Positions 15,572-24,403 of a stretch of 37,028 bases of DNA are shown here, one piece after another (within the stretch, counting starts at the first letter, position 1; the number at the start of each line of letters is the position of its first letter). The stretch is taken from positions 1 through 37,028 of the forward strand of contig CAJUEX010000033.1 in the NCBI GenBank assembly GCA_910585715.1, in the 5' to 3' direction. The notes below the pieces were generated by a model. It saw only the letters and a program-made list of their open reading frames with translations. It made no database searches and was not told the origin of the DNA. The position numbers and the translations under genes are program-made. Source of the stretch: an uncultured Lachnospiraceae bacterium (GTDB lineage Bacteria; Bacillota; Clostridia; Lachnospirales; Lachnospiraceae).

Positions 15572-16087
15572 TTACCGGCCGGTAGTGCTTCCAAAGCCGC
15601 CGTTTCTTGTTTCCGTCACCTGGTCGTCTACTGTAATACCGTACTGCATGAAAATTCCCTGCATGAATCCGGTTCCTTCTTTTACTTCTAATACCTTGTC
15701 CTCATTGGAATCATTTGTAATCTTGGCAAAAATATGACCTTCATTGTCCGAATCAAAATAATCGCTGTCAATAATTCCTACCGTGTTATTAAGCTGAAGA
15801 CGGTATTTAAATCCAAGTCCGCTTCTCGGATAAAGACAGAGCACATAATCCTCATTCATTTCCACCCGGATTCCGGTAGGAATCTTTATAGTCTCTCCCG
15901 GCTTTAAGGTAAATGTAAAAGGGCTGAAAAAATCATAGCCTGCGCTTTTCATGGTAGCTCTTTTCGGCAATAGGATTTTATCATAAATCGTATAGATTTC
16001 TTCCTCCTTGTAAAAAGGAAATGTATCCTTAAACCCTTTTAAAAACTCTCCTATACTTACTTTGTGAAATTTTGCAACTCTTAACAT
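15572..16087 (-). CDS. dut: dUTP diphosphatase
   Basis: A 171-residue trimeric-type dUTPase, hydrolysing dUTP to dUMP and pyrophosphate, which keeps uracil out of DNA and supplies the thymidylate precursor. The five motifs are visible in order: KSAGYDFF, PRSGLGFKY, NNTVGIIDSDY, a degenerate GTGFMQGIF, and NGGFGSTTGR at the C-terminus. An N-terminal extension of about 35 residues precedes motif 1. ATG 16087 has TAGGAG upstream. It lies 63 nt after nrdG on the same strand, so it probably belongs to the deoxynucleotide operon nrdD-nrdG-dut. Confidence 0.93.
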   Translation of the reverse strand: MLRVAKFHKVSIGEFLKGFKDTFPFYKEEEIYTIYDKILLPKRATMKSAGYDFFSPFTFTLKPGETIKIPTGIRVEMNEDYVLCLYPRSGLGFKYRLQLNNTVGIIDSDYFDSDNEGHIFAKITNDSNEDKVLEVKEGTGFMQGIFMQYGITVDDQVTETRNGGFGSTTGR

Positions 16088-16150
16088 GGCAATCTCCTAA
16101 GTCTTCTATTTTCATTTCACTTCTGCTTATTGCAGTTATTTTACTCAATT

Positions 16151-16660
16151 TTACTCATAATCCCCGCAATGAAGAATCGGCCTGGTGGGGTCAGTCTGCT
16201 TTAATGTTTTTTGTACATCAATCACTCTTTGATTTTTGCTGCCCTTCCACAATAAATTTACGTCTTTTTCCTCTATTTTAAATTCACCGTCAACCAATAC
16301 ATCCACATATTGAAGCAGGGGATAATGCAATATTTTCTCCCAACTGTCCCCTGTATAAAGCCAGATTGTCTTATTCGGATATTTCCTTTTGATTTCTTCC
16401 ATGAGATTTCTCACATCCAGCCTGTTAGCTGCATGCAACGGGTCCCCTCCGGAAAATGTAATGCCGGAAATATAGGATTTATCCAGTTGCTCAAACAGCT
16501 CTTCCTTTACCTTATCGTCTACCAGAAGCCCTCCGTCCGGATCCCAGGTAACCGGATTATGACATTCCTTACAGCAATGGGTGCAGCCTGCAACCCAAAG
16601 TACCACCCGCAAACCATCACCGTTTAGCATATCATCCTTTGTAATGTTGTGGTACCTCAT
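16151..16660 (-). CDS. nrdG: Anaerobic ribonucleotide reductase activating protein
   Basis: A 169-residue radical SAM activase. The CxxxCxxC motif is in GCTHCCKECHNP near residue 26, and WVAGC precedes it. It uses S-adenosylmethionine to place the glycyl radical on NrdD. SGGDPLH in the middle is the SAM-binding segment of the family. The ATG lies two bases after the nrdD stop, the standard nrdDG arrangement. Activity is oxygen-sensitive, in line with a strict anaerobe. Confidence 0.96.
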   Translation of the reverse strand: MRYHNITKDDMLNGDGLRVVLWVAGCTHCCKECHNPVTWDPDGGLLVDDKVKEELFEQLDKSYISGITFSGGDPLHAANRLDVRNLMEEIKRKYPNKTIWLYTGDSWEKILHYPLLQYVDVLVDGEFKIEEKDVNLLWKGSKNQRVIDVQKTLKQTDPTRPILHCGDYE

Positions 16661-16662
16661 GT

Positions 16663-18849
16663 TTACATGCTCTTCCTTTCTGCAATTTCTGCCATCTTGG
16701 CATCATTCAGCCTTGTATCGCCATGAACTCTGGAATAAGATAAATATCCATTCATACGGTCAATTTTTGTCAGATTATGGCTTCCGCATTTGGGGCATAC
16801 ATCCATTTCCAGCTCTTCATGTCCGCAGTCGTCACAATAAGCCAGAGACAAATTGACCCCTTCATAAAAGCCAATATCCATTGCACGGCGGATTAAGGTT
16901 TTAATTGCTTCTTTATTGTAACCGATTGGGTATTTGACATACTGAATCTTTCCCCCATTGGACAAATCCCAGAAACGGGCTTCCAAATCCTGTTTCTGAA
17001 TGGGCGTAATATCCTCTGACACATGGCAATGGAAGCTGTTGGATACATATTCCCTGTCGGAAACTCCTTCTACAATGCCATATTTTTTCCGAAACTGCTG
17101 CACCTGCAGCCCGCAGAGATTTTCTGCCGGAGTGCCGTAAATTGCATACAAATTGCCGTCTTCTTCTTTATATTCGTTAATTTTCTTATTGATATGCTCC
17201 AATACTTCAATAGCAAACTGTCCGTCCTCTACAAGGCTTTTCCCGTTATAGAGCATTTGCAGCTCATTAAATGCGGTAATTCCAAAGGAAGCGGTAGCAG
17301 ATTTTAAAATCGGTTTGATTTTATCTGTAAGCGCCAGATGTCCCCCTAAAAACCCTCCTTCACAATATGCCAGAGGATTGGTGGACGCCCGCATTTCTCC
17401 CAGATACGCATAGGTACGGATATGGAGCTGGCGGATTAAATTCAAATAATAATCCAGCACTTCATAAAAATCCCTGCTTTCCTGTCTCGCTTTTGCCAAA
17501 ATCATGGGCAGGTGCAAGGACACTGCGCCAATGTTAAACCTTCCCACAAACACAGGCTTATCCTTATCATTTGCCGGATGCATGCCTCCTTCCCGATACC
17601 AGGGGGATAGAAAAGCACGGCAGCCCATAGGAGAAATGATTTCCCCGTACTGCTTGTACATGCTCGCCACATAGCCTTTTCCGGTCAGGCTCAGCCAGTC
17701 CGGATACATGGTCTTTGCAGAGCATTCCACTCCTGCCTCAAACACATCCTCCAGCTCTTTGCCGGGACCGTGCAGATTTTCATCATACAGAAAAACAATT
17801 TTAGGAAAGAGCACAGGCTTTTTATGGTCTTCCTTTCCCTGTCCCTTTCTTCTTACATTCAGCATGGAAATGGTGGCCAGCTTTGCAAATCTTCCGGTTT
17901 CCGTACCTGCTGTTACGGTAATGAAGGGATAATCCCCCCGGCTGCTGGCAACGGTATTGAATTTATATTCCCAGCCCTGAAAGCCCTGTTCAAACTCCTT
18001 TACCACATCCGCATAAGCCTCCGCCTCGGCACTCTCCTTATCAATGCCCAGACGGGTATATTTATCCACGTATTTTTTGTAGGACTTTTCCGCATAAGGC
18101 TCTAAAATCTTATCCACGCTGGGCACCGTAAAGCCGCCGTACTGCTGGCTTGCTGCCGACAGCACGATATCGCCTATCACATCAAAGGCCACATCCAGGG
18201 TCTTTGGCTCATTATACCAGATATTGCCCATTTCAAACCCGCCGGACAATACATTTTCCACATCAAACAGACAGCAGTTCATGGTATCCCGCCTTGCGGA
18301 CATGTCATGCACATAAATATAGCCGTCCCTGCATGCCTGTATTTCTTCCGTCGTCATGAAAAATTTCTGATAAAGCTCTTTATTCAGCTGGTTAAAAACA
18401 AGGCTTCTCTTTGTAGAAACAAGGGCTGAATCCGTATTGGCATTTTCCTTGTCGCCTACATACATAATAGACTGGCTCTTTTTATATACATCATCCAGCA
18501 TTCTCACAAAGTCCTGCTTGTAATTTCGATAATCCCGATAACTTTTTGCCACAATGGGCTTTACTTCTTCCAGAGCGCTTTCCACAATATTATGCATGAC
18601 AGGAATGGGAATACGGTCTTTTCCAAGCTCATCCACTTTTTCAACTACATAATCACAAATATGCCTTTTTTCTTCCTCTGAAAATTCCGTTAAAGCACGA
18701 TATGCGGATTTTCCAACTGCATTTACCACCTTCTGCACATTAAAGGCTTCTTCGCTTCCATCCTTTTTTACTACTTTCACAGGCAGCTTCGTTGCATATT
18801 CCTTTCCGTAATCAACTGCTTCTTCCTTTTTCCCTGCTGTTCTTGTCAT
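16663..18849 (-). CDS. nrdD: Anaerobic (class III) ribonucleoside triphosphate reductase
   Basis: A 728-residue glycyl-radical enzyme that reduces ribonucleoside triphosphates to deoxy forms without oxygen. The N-terminus carries an ATP-cone (VVKKDGSEEAFNVQKVVNAV) that senses ATP/dATP. Near the C-terminus are a zinc site (CDDCGHEELEMDVCPKCG) and the glycyl-radical loop RMNGYLSY; the usual family form is RVxGY, so the Met and Asn are small departures. I chose ATG 18849 with GGAGGG 6 nt upstream; a GTG at 18870 would add seven residues without a site. Expression is probably controlled by NrdR through two boxes between promoter and start. Confidence 0.96.
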   Translation of the reverse strand: MTRTAGKKEEAVDYGKEYATKLPVKVVKKDGSEEAFNVQKVVNAVGKSAYRALTEFSEEEKRHICDYVVEKVDELGKDRIPIPVMHNIVESALEEVKPIVAKSYRDYRNYKQDFVRMLDDVYKKSQSIMYVGDKENANTDSALVSTKRSLVFNQLNKELYQKFFMTTEEIQACRDGYIYVHDMSARRDTMNCCLFDVENVLSGGFEMGNIWYNEPKTLDVAFDVIGDIVLSAASQQYGGFTVPSVDKILEPYAEKSYKKYVDKYTRLGIDKESAEAEAYADVVKEFEQGFQGWEYKFNTVASSRGDYPFITVTAGTETGRFAKLATISMLNVRRKGQGKEDHKKPVLFPKIVFLYDENLHGPGKELEDVFEAGVECSAKTMYPDWLSLTGKGYVASMYKQYGEIISPMGCRAFLSPWYREGGMHPANDKDKPVFVGRFNIGAVSLHLPMILAKARQESRDFYEVLDYYLNLIRQLHIRTYAYLGEMRASTNPLAYCEGGFLGGHLALTDKIKPILKSATASFGITAFNELQMLYNGKSLVEDGQFAIEVLEHINKKINEYKEEDGNLYAIYGTPAENLCGLQVQQFRKKYGIVEGVSDREYVSNSFHCHVSEDITPIQKQDLEARFWDLSNGGKIQYVKYPIGYNKEAIKTLIRRAMDIGFYEGVNLSLAYCDDCGHEELEMDVCPKCGSHNLTKIDRMNGYLSYSRVHGDTRLNDAKMAEIAERKSM

Positions 18850-18897
18850 GAAAATCCCTCCAAAATCCACGGCTAAATGCCGTATATACTCACCAAA

Positions 18898-18944
18898 ACA
18901 CTATATTGTGTTCGCCCTCGCTTCCGAATCACTATATCTAGTGG
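18898..18944. promoter_or_regulatory. Pair of NrdR-type boxes
   Basis: The right box (18929-18944, TCACTATATCTAGTGG) fits the NrdR consensus CACWATATATWGTG with one mismatch. The left box (ACACTATATTGTGT, 18898-18911) is palindromic but two bases shorter in the middle. Their centres are about 32 bp apart, three helical turns, as in known NrdR pairs. They lie just downstream of the nrdD promoter, so NrdR with ATP/dATP bound would block transcription. Confidence 0.8.
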
Positions 18945-18954
18945 TCGCTAGATT

Positions 18955-18983
18955 AGTATAGTGCATTTCCAATTTCATGTCAA
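18955..18983 (-). promoter_or_regulatory. Promoter of nrdD-nrdG-dut
   Basis: TTGACA (18978-18983 on the minus strand), a 17-base spacer and TATACT (18955-18960). This is near consensus for the housekeeping sigma factor. The NrdR boxes follow immediately. Confidence 0.88.
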
Positions 18984-19035
18984 CCAAAGGAATTTGAAAA
19001 AATTGCACAAAAAAGGAATGGGGATTTTGTCATGT

Positions 19036-20205
19036 CTATTTTTTCAATATGCCGCTTTCATCAATCTTAGAAATTGCTTCCTGAATAGTTTCCACCGGAA
19101 GGACTAACGCAAACCGCACATGATTCTTTCCAAGGCTTCCAAAACTGCTTCCCGGCGTACAGATTACCCCTGTCTTTTCCATAAGCTCCATCACGAATTG
19201 GGTATCATCCGAAAATCCTTTCGGAATCTTTGCCCACGCAAACATAGTGCCTTCGCTTCTTTCAAATTTCCAGCCGATTTCCGTCAGACCATCGCAAAGG
19301 GCATTCCTTCTTTCCTCATAAGCCCTGCACTGGGCAAGAACCATATCGTCTGACCCGGTCAGTGCGGCAATGGCGCCATACTGCACCGGGAGAAATGTAC
19401 CATAGTCAATTTGGGAACGTATTTTTTTGAAATTTTGTACAATTTGTTCGTTGCCTGCTAAAAATCCCATTCTTGCTCCCGTATAGTTAAAGGATTTGGA
19501 CAGGGAATAAAACTCTGCCGCCACTTCCTTTGCACCCTCATAGGATAAGATGGAACGTCCTCTTTTTCCGTCGTATACAATATCGGAATAGGCATTATCA
19601 TGGAGAATCCAAATGCCTCTTTCCTTTGCCCAGGCAATCAGCTCCTGATAAAAATGCTCCGGCGCCTGCCTGCATACAGGATTTAACGGATAGGATACGA
19701 TAATGCATTTTGCTCTGTCTGTGATTTCCTTTGGAATATCCGCAAGATTGGGCAGATAGCCTTTTTCTTCTATTAAATCATAAGTCCTTACATCCGCCCC
19801 CATCAGCTTAGGCCCTGCTTCAAAAATAGGATATCCCGGATTGGGCACTAACACCACGTCCCCCGGGTCGCATAAAGGAAGGGCAATGTGGGCGATTCCT
19901 TCCTGGGAGCCATATACGGAAGTCACTTCCGATTCCTTCAGGCTGACGCCATATCTTTTTCGGAAGCGTTCAATGACTGCCTCAGTCAATTCCGGCAGGT
20001 CAGCCAGTGCGTATTTATAGTTTTCCGGCTTTGCCGCCGCTTCTGCAACCGCCTTCATAATATGCTCTGCCGGCTTGAAATCCGGAGTGCCTACAGAAAA
20101 GTTGTAGACCTTCCTCCCTTCCTGCTCCAATTGGTTCTTTTTATCGTTTAATGCCTGAAAAATTCCTTCTTCAAAACCATCCAGACGTTTTGCAAATGGT
20201 TTCAT
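19036..20205 (-). CDS. Class I/II pyridoxal-phosphate aminotransferase
   Basis: A 389-residue fold type I aminotransferase. The PLP lysine is K237 in SLSKSFNYTGARMGF. Other family points are HDNAYSDIVY (Asp near 203), SYPLNPVCR (Asn175 region) and a GTPDF segment at about 39-43. It would exchange amino groups between an amino acid and a 2-oxo acid. Overall resemblance is to the aspartate/alanine group and LL-diaminopimelate aminotransferases; the substrate cannot be assigned. ATG 20205 has AAAGGAG 9 nt upstream. It precedes the nrd operon by an intergenic region with its own promoter, so it is likely a separate unit. Confidence 0.88.
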   Translation of the reverse strand: MKPFAKRLDGFEEGIFQALNDKKNQLEQEGRKVYNFSVGTPDFKPAEHIMKAVAEAAAKPENYKYALADLPELTEAVIERFRKRYGVSLKESEVTSVYGSQEGIAHIALPLCDPGDVVLVPNPGYPIFEAGPKLMGADVRTYDLIEEKGYLPNLADIPKEITDRAKCIIVSYPLNPVCRQAPEHFYQELIAWAKERGIWILHDNAYSDIVYDGKRGRSILSYEGAKEVAAEFYSLSKSFNYTGARMGFLAGNEQIVQNFKKIRSQIDYGTFLPVQYGAIAALTGSDDMVLAQCRAYEERRNALCDGLTEIGWKFERSEGTMFAWAKIPKGFSDDTQFVMELMEKTGVICTPGSSFGSLGKNHVRFALVLPVETIQEAISKIDESGILKK

Positions 20206-20277
20206 TTGTACTTACTCCTTTACTTGTTTTGTATCTTCCATTTTCCTCCATTATCTTATCACAGCAGGTTTTTGCTT

Positions 20278-21735
20278 TCAAGAAGCAGATGGATTTTCCT
20301 TTGCCGTGATAAACTGCTGTGCAGGGCCATCTAAAAGTCTTCCCTTGTAATCAAATCTGGAACCGTGGCAGGGACAGTCCCAGCTTTTTTCCTGGGGGTT
20401 CCATGATAATTCACAGCCTAAATGCGGACAGACTGCCGATACGAGAAAGACCTGTCCGTTTTCGTCTTTATAAGCGCCTACCTTTTCTCCTTCATATTCC
20501 AGTACGGTTCCTTTTCCCGTTTCCAGCTTTTTCAAATCCTTTTCCTGAAGCTTCACCCATTTTTTTGTAAAATTCCTTACAGTGGTCATGCCTTCCTGCA
20601 CTAAGGTGCTGGCTGAGGCGGATAAGTGGAATCTCTGGGGCGAAAATACCTTTTCATTTACCGGTTCCTTTTCCAGAATCATATCCCGAATCAGGCATGC
20701 CGCCGCCATGGAGCTGGTCATGCCCCATTTTCCAAAGCCTGTTGCCACGTAAGCATGATCCATGCCGGAAGAAAATCTTCCTATATAAGGAAGACCGTCC
20801 AGAGTCATGCAGTCCTGAGCCGACCATTTGGCTGCTTCCCTTCCGCTTTTGTAATATTTTTCCGCTTCCAGCTGTATAAACTCATATCCCATGCCCGGTT
20901 CACATATACCTGAATGATGCTTTCCCCCTCCAAGAAGCAGGTAATTTCCATAGCTGCGAAAGGACAGACTGTCTTCATCCACACCCAGATACATATTTTT
21001 CACTGTGGGAACTCCTTCATAGGCAATTACATAGCTGCGCTCCTGATGCATCCTCATAAAGTAATACCCCGGTACATTCAGAAAAGGAAAATGGCAGGTA
21101 AACACAATTTCCTTTGCTTTTATTATGCCTCCGGTAGTCCGTACTTTATGCTCCTCCACCTCAAGAGCCTTCGTATGGGAAAAAACAGTGAGTCTTCCTG
21201 CCGCTGCCTTTAAGAACTTCAAAGGATGAAAAGCAGCCTGCCCCGTAAACCGGATGGAGCCTTCCACGGAAAAAGGCAGTTCCGTGTCCTTCGTAAATTC
21301 TGCATTCAGACCAAGCCTCTCTGCGGCTTCCACCTCTCTCTTTATTTCTTCTGCGTCCCTTCTGGAATACAAATAAGCATCACACTTATAAAAATCACAG
21401 GAAATTCTTTCTTTTTCTATAATCCGTTCATATTCCCTTATGGCAGCTTCATTGGCGCCGGCATATTCTCCGGCAGCCTCCATTCCCACAGTCTGTATCA
21501 GCCTGTCATAAATCAGATTATGCTGTGAGGTAATTTTTGCCGTAGTGTTTCCGGTCTGTCCGCTTCCGATTGTTTCGGCCTCGATAACAGTGACCTCTCT
21601 CCCCGCCTCCATCAGCAAGTATCCTGTAAGGATTCCTGCCATTCCGGCGCCGATGATGAGCACATCCGTCTCCATATCCCCTGCCAGGGAAGGCCTTTCT
21701 TCCATTTCTATTGTTTTTTTCCAGATGGATTCCAT
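20278..21735 (-). CDS. FAD-dependent oxidoreductase fused to a Rieske domain
   Basis: A 485-residue protein. The N-terminal DAO-type FAD domain has a Rossmann motif (VLIIGAGMAGILTGYLL, about 26-42) and GSGQTGNTTAKITSQH. The C-terminal 80 residues are a Rieske [2Fe-2S] domain with CPHLGC and CPCHGS (Cys-x-His and Cys-x-x-His ligand pairs). The same fusion occurs in Bacillus as YhfW-type proteins; the substrate there is not settled. An electron path from FAD to the Rieske cluster is the obvious inference. It lies between the WYL regulator and the aminotransferase, on the same strand but with a 131-bp gap before it. Confidence 0.92.
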   Translation of the reverse strand: MESIWKKTIEMEERPSLAGDMETDVLIIGAGMAGILTGYLLMEAGREVTVIEAETIGSGQTGNTTAKITSQHNLIYDRLIQTVGMEAAGEYAGANEAAIREYERIIEKERISCDFYKCDAYLYSRRDAEEIKREVEAAERLGLNAEFTKDTELPFSVEGSIRFTGQAAFHPLKFLKAAAGRLTVFSHTKALEVEEHKVRTTGGIIKAKEIVFTCHFPFLNVPGYYFMRMHQERSYVIAYEGVPTVKNMYLGVDEDSLSFRSYGNYLLLGGGKHHSGICEPGMGYEFIQLEAEKYYKSGREAAKWSAQDCMTLDGLPYIGRFSSGMDHAYVATGFGKWGMTSSMAAACLIRDMILEKEPVNEKVFSPQRFHLSASASTLVQEGMTTVRNFTKKWVKLQEKDLKKLETGKGTVLEYEGEKVGAYKDENGQVFLVSAVCPHLGCELSWNPQEKSWDCPCHGSRFDYKGRLLDGPAQQFITAKENPSAS

Positions 21736-21866
21736 GTTTTTGTTTCCTTTCCGGGCTTTTTTCTTCTATTGTCTCCAATCCCGGAATTTCTATCACAAAA
21801 AATGCAGGTTCCTTTCCGTCTTTATATTCTTTTTATCCTTGCGAAATACCCTGCCGCCGCAATTAT

Positions 21867-22856
21867 CTATTTATATTCTTTCAATATTTCCTTTAAATGC
21901 TTCTCATACTCAAGCTTTACCTCTTCCGGAAGCAAAATCCTTGCGCCCTTTCCCAGCCCGGTGAGCCAGCCGAAAAACTGCCCGCTTACGGCTATATTTA
22001 CCCGAATGGAAAAATGCTCTTCGTCCCTTTTCCGGATTTCCACATCCTTTCCAAACCTGTCGATTACCACACCGGCAAAATGATTTTCAAATTCCAGCGT
22101 CACCGTCTCATCCCTTCCTCCGAACATGGAAAAAGTCTTGCTGGAATATCTGGCGGGCTTCATGGTCTGAAACAGCTCGATTCCGCTTCTCGGCTCCTTT
22201 GTCAGGGAAATATCGTTCATCTTGTCCACCCGGTAATGCTTCATCATTGCCGCTTCTTCATCATAAGCCACCATGTAATAGTATTCATCATTCCAGATAA
22301 GCTGATGGGGGCTTACCACATATCGTTCCCCCGCCCTTTTAAACTGCATTTTTTTATCTATATTCCATTCAAAGTAACGGAAGGAAATCTTTAAATTCTC
22401 CTGAATGGCCCGGTGAATATAGTCCACATTATAATAAATGCTTTCGTTTTCTGTTTTGATTCTGTCCGTTACATAAACCTGACGCTTTAACTGCCTTGCA
22501 TCCATCTGGTTTGTGAGGGAACCGATTTTCCCAATCAGCTCTCTGGACTTTTTTAAGGTAATGAATTTGGATGCCTGTACCGCATCAACCAAAAGCTTTA
22601 ATTCCGCCAGTTCAAAGGTTCTGCTCACCAGACGGTAGCCCCCGCTTTCCCTTGCCTTGGAGCTGACGATATCATAACCAAAATTCTGGAGCGCTTCCAT
22701 ATCGGTATAAATGCTCTTGCGTTCCGCTTTTATTTCATACTTTTCCAGCTCCTCAATAAGCTGTGCGGTAGTTATACCCTGGTCTTCATTTGTTTTTTCC
22801 TGTAAGAGCTTTACAATATATAATAATTTTAGTTTCTGGTTTGCCGATTTTGCCAT
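21867..22856 (-). CDS. WYL-domain transcriptional regulator
   Basis: A 329-residue protein with an N-terminal helix-turn-helix (KLLYIVKLLQEK...TTAQLIEELEKY) and a C-terminal WYL domain (HLIWNDEYYYMVAYDEE, then HYRVDKMNDI). WYL domains bind nucleic acid or nucleotide-like ligands and are common sensory modules in regulators near DNA stress, phage defence and metabolic genes. ATG 22856 has GGAG upstream, and its start overlaps the end of the HAD gene by 28 nt, which suggests coupled expression. The next gene downstream, the FAD/Rieske enzyme, is a plausible but unproven target. Confidence 0.9.
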   Translation of the reverse strand: MAKSANQKLKLLYIVKLLQEKTNEDQGITTAQLIEELEKYEIKAERKSIYTDMEALQNFGYDIVSSKARESGGYRLVSRTFELAELKLLVDAVQASKFITLKKSRELIGKIGSLTNQMDARQLKRQVYVTDRIKTENESIYYNVDYIHRAIQENLKISFRYFEWNIDKKMQFKRAGERYVVSPHQLIWNDEYYYMVAYDEEAAMMKHYRVDKMNDISLTKEPRSGIELFQTMKPARYSSKTFSMFGGRDETVTLEFENHFAGVVIDRFGKDVEIRKRDEEHFSIRVNIAVSGQFFGWLTGLGKGARILLPEEVKLEYEKHLKEILKEYK

Positions 22857-23623
22857 AAGATTTTCTCCACTTCCCATAGATTCCGTATTTCATAATTAAT
22901 TTGTACATCCAATGTTTTTGCAAGCTTTCCCGGATTGTACCAGCAGGCTGCAATTTGCGCCCGGTTTCCGCCCAGCATATCGCTGGATAAGGAATCGCCA
23001 ATGATAATGGTCTTTTCCCTGTTAAAATCCGGTATTTGTAAAAAACATGCGTCAAAGAATCTTTTATCCGGCTTGGGCGCCCCTATAACCTCTGAAATAA
23101 AAATGTCCTCCATCAGCTCTGTAAAACCGGCTAACTGCAATTTATTCCGCTGGGTCCACTCCACTCCGTTTGTAACAATATACTGTTTAAAATCCTTTTT
23201 CAGCTCTTTACAAAGCTGAAAGGAATCATCCTGATAAAAATAAACGCTGCCAAGATAGGTCTGGTATGCCTTTTGAAATTTCCTTACCGGTATGGCTTTC
23301 ATTTTTGATAAAATCTGGTCGTTTAGTCCATCCTCATTACCGGCTTGAAAGACCCACCCGGAAAGCCCTTCTTTTTCCGCCTGCTCTGACAGCCGCTTAA
23401 ATAAAGTTTCAAACCTTCCGTACAGAACCTCTTCTTTTGTAATCTCTAAAAGCTCTAATCGCTTCCAATAAGACTCATTAATTGCAGAATAAAGCTCCAC
23501 CGTCTCTTTCGTAATCTGCAATTGATAATCTGCAAATGCCTTTTTAATGGCAAATTCCTGTGATTTTGTAAAGTTTAATAACGTACCGTCCACATCCCAC
23601 AAAATCGTCTCATATCGTTTCAT
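22829..23623 (-). CDS. HAD superfamily phosphatase, YjjG-like
   Basis: A 264-residue HAD phosphatase. The nucleophile motif is DVDGTLL near the N-terminus, motif II is VTNG, and motif IV is GDSLSSDMLGG; KPDKRFFD supplies the lysine of motif III. The alpha-helical cap from about 20 to 110 puts it in the group that includes YjjG-type pyrimidine nucleotidases. YjjG removes non-canonical nucleoside monophosphates such as dUMP or 5-fluoro-dUMP; that role here is inferred from resemblance only. ATG 23623 has GGAG 8 nt upstream. The gene ends inside the WYL gene. Confidence 0.82.
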   Translation of the reverse strand: MKRYETILWDVDGTLLNFTKSQEFAIKKAFADYQLQITKETVELYSAINESYWKRLELLEITKEEVLYGRFETLFKRLSEQAEKEGLSGWVFQAGNEDGLNDQILSKMKAIPVRKFQKAYQTYLGSVYFYQDDSFQLCKELKKDFKQYIVTNGVEWTQRNKLQLAGFTELMEDIFISEVIGAPKPDKRFFDACFLQIPDFNREKTIIIGDSLSSDMLGGNRAQIAACWYNPGKLAKTLDVQINYEIRNLWEVEKILWQNRQTRN

Positions 23624-23654
23624 ATGATAATCTCCGTAACTTTTTTGCAAAATG

Positions 23655-23685
23655 AAAAACGGGTGTTCATCGGAACACCCTTCTT
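23655..23685 (-). terminator. Rho-independent terminator
   Basis: GGGTGTTC and GAACACCC pair around a CGAT loop; on the minus strand GTTTTT follows. It ends the transcript of the small membrane protein gene and lies before the HAD gene. Confidence 0.92.
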
Positions 23686-23689
23686 CCTA

Positions 23690-23863
23690 TCAGCTTTCTG
23701 CTGTTTCTTCTTTTTCTAACAATTCCTCTTCCAAAAGCCTTGCGTCTTTGGATTTTCTAAGCTTCACTCCAATCACGCAGGCGATTACAACAAGCGCTAC
23801 CATTATAACAAACAATAGCAAATAAGATAAAAATGAATTTAAAAAAAGTATCAGATTATTCAT
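23690..23863 (-). CDS. Small single-pass membrane protein
   Basis: A 57-residue protein, MNNLILFLNSFLSYLLLFVI..., with one long hydrophobic segment (about 12-36) and a charged C-terminal tail rich in Lys and Glu (KLRKSKDARLLEEELLEKEE). I do not recognise a named family. GAGG lies 8 nt before the ATG at 23863. It follows rnhA after 34 nt and is closed by a strong terminator, which together support expression. It is shorter than most annotation thresholds. Confidence 0.7.
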   Translation of the reverse strand: MNNLILFLNSFLSYLLLFVIMVALVVIACVIGVKLRKSKDARLLEEELLEKEETAES

Positions 23864-23897
23864 GCAGTATACCTCATTTCCTTTTTCCTGACTATTA

Positions 23898-24377
23898 TCA
23901 TACCACTTCAAAGCCAGTATCGTCAAGTAAGTTTGAACTATCCGCTGCACTTGTGGCAAGCATATCACATCTTTCATTTTCCTCATGGCCTGCATGGCCT
24001 TTTATCCATTGAAAAACCACCTGATGAGGCTCCATTGCCTTTAACAGCCGCTTCCATAAATCCACGTTTTTCACAGGCTTTTTCTGGCTGTTCTTCCAGT
24101 TGTTTTTCAGCCACCCTTTTATCCAGTTCTGATTAAAGGCATCCGTTACATATTTGGAATCGGAAATCAACAAAATCTCACATGACTTTGTTAAAGCCTC
24201 TAATCCCACAATGGCCCCCATCAGCTCCATGCGGTTATTGGTAGTGTTTTTGTAGCCTGCTGAAAATTCCCTTTCATGAAGAGTTCCCTTTGTATCCACA
24301 TACCGGACAACCGTCCCATAACCTCCCGGCCCCGGATTTCCCCTTGCAGAGCCGTCTGAATAAATTGTTACTTTCAT
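23898..24377 (-). CDS. rnhA: Ribonuclease HI
   Basis: A 159-residue type 1 RNase H, degrading RNA in RNA-DNA hybrids such as Okazaki primers and R-loops. All catalytic positions are visible: D8 (YSDGSARGNPG), E51 (NNRMELMG), D73 (ISDSKYV), H128 (KGHAGH) and D138 (NERCDMLA), with spacing very close to Escherichia coli RNase HI. ATG 24377 has AGGAGG 5 nt upstream; a longer frame overlapping the MutS-like gene has no site. It follows that gene by 26 nt, probably in one transcript. Confidence 0.96.
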   Translation of the reverse strand: MKVTIYSDGSARGNPGPGGYGTVVRYVDTKGTLHEREFSAGYKNTTNNRMELMGAIVGLEALTKSCEILLISDSKYVTDAFNQNWIKGWLKNNWKNSQKKPVKNVDLWKRLLKAMEPHQVVFQWIKGHAGHEENERCDMLATSAADSSNLLDDTGFEVV

Positions 24378-24403
24378 AGCTTCCTCCTGATTTATTCCTC
24401 TTC

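Noticed and set aside
23864..23995. Longer N-terminus of the small membrane protein, overlapping rnhA
   Set aside because: The extra 44 residues are antisense-free but overlap the conserved end of rnhA and lack a binding site, while GAGG precedes the internal ATG.
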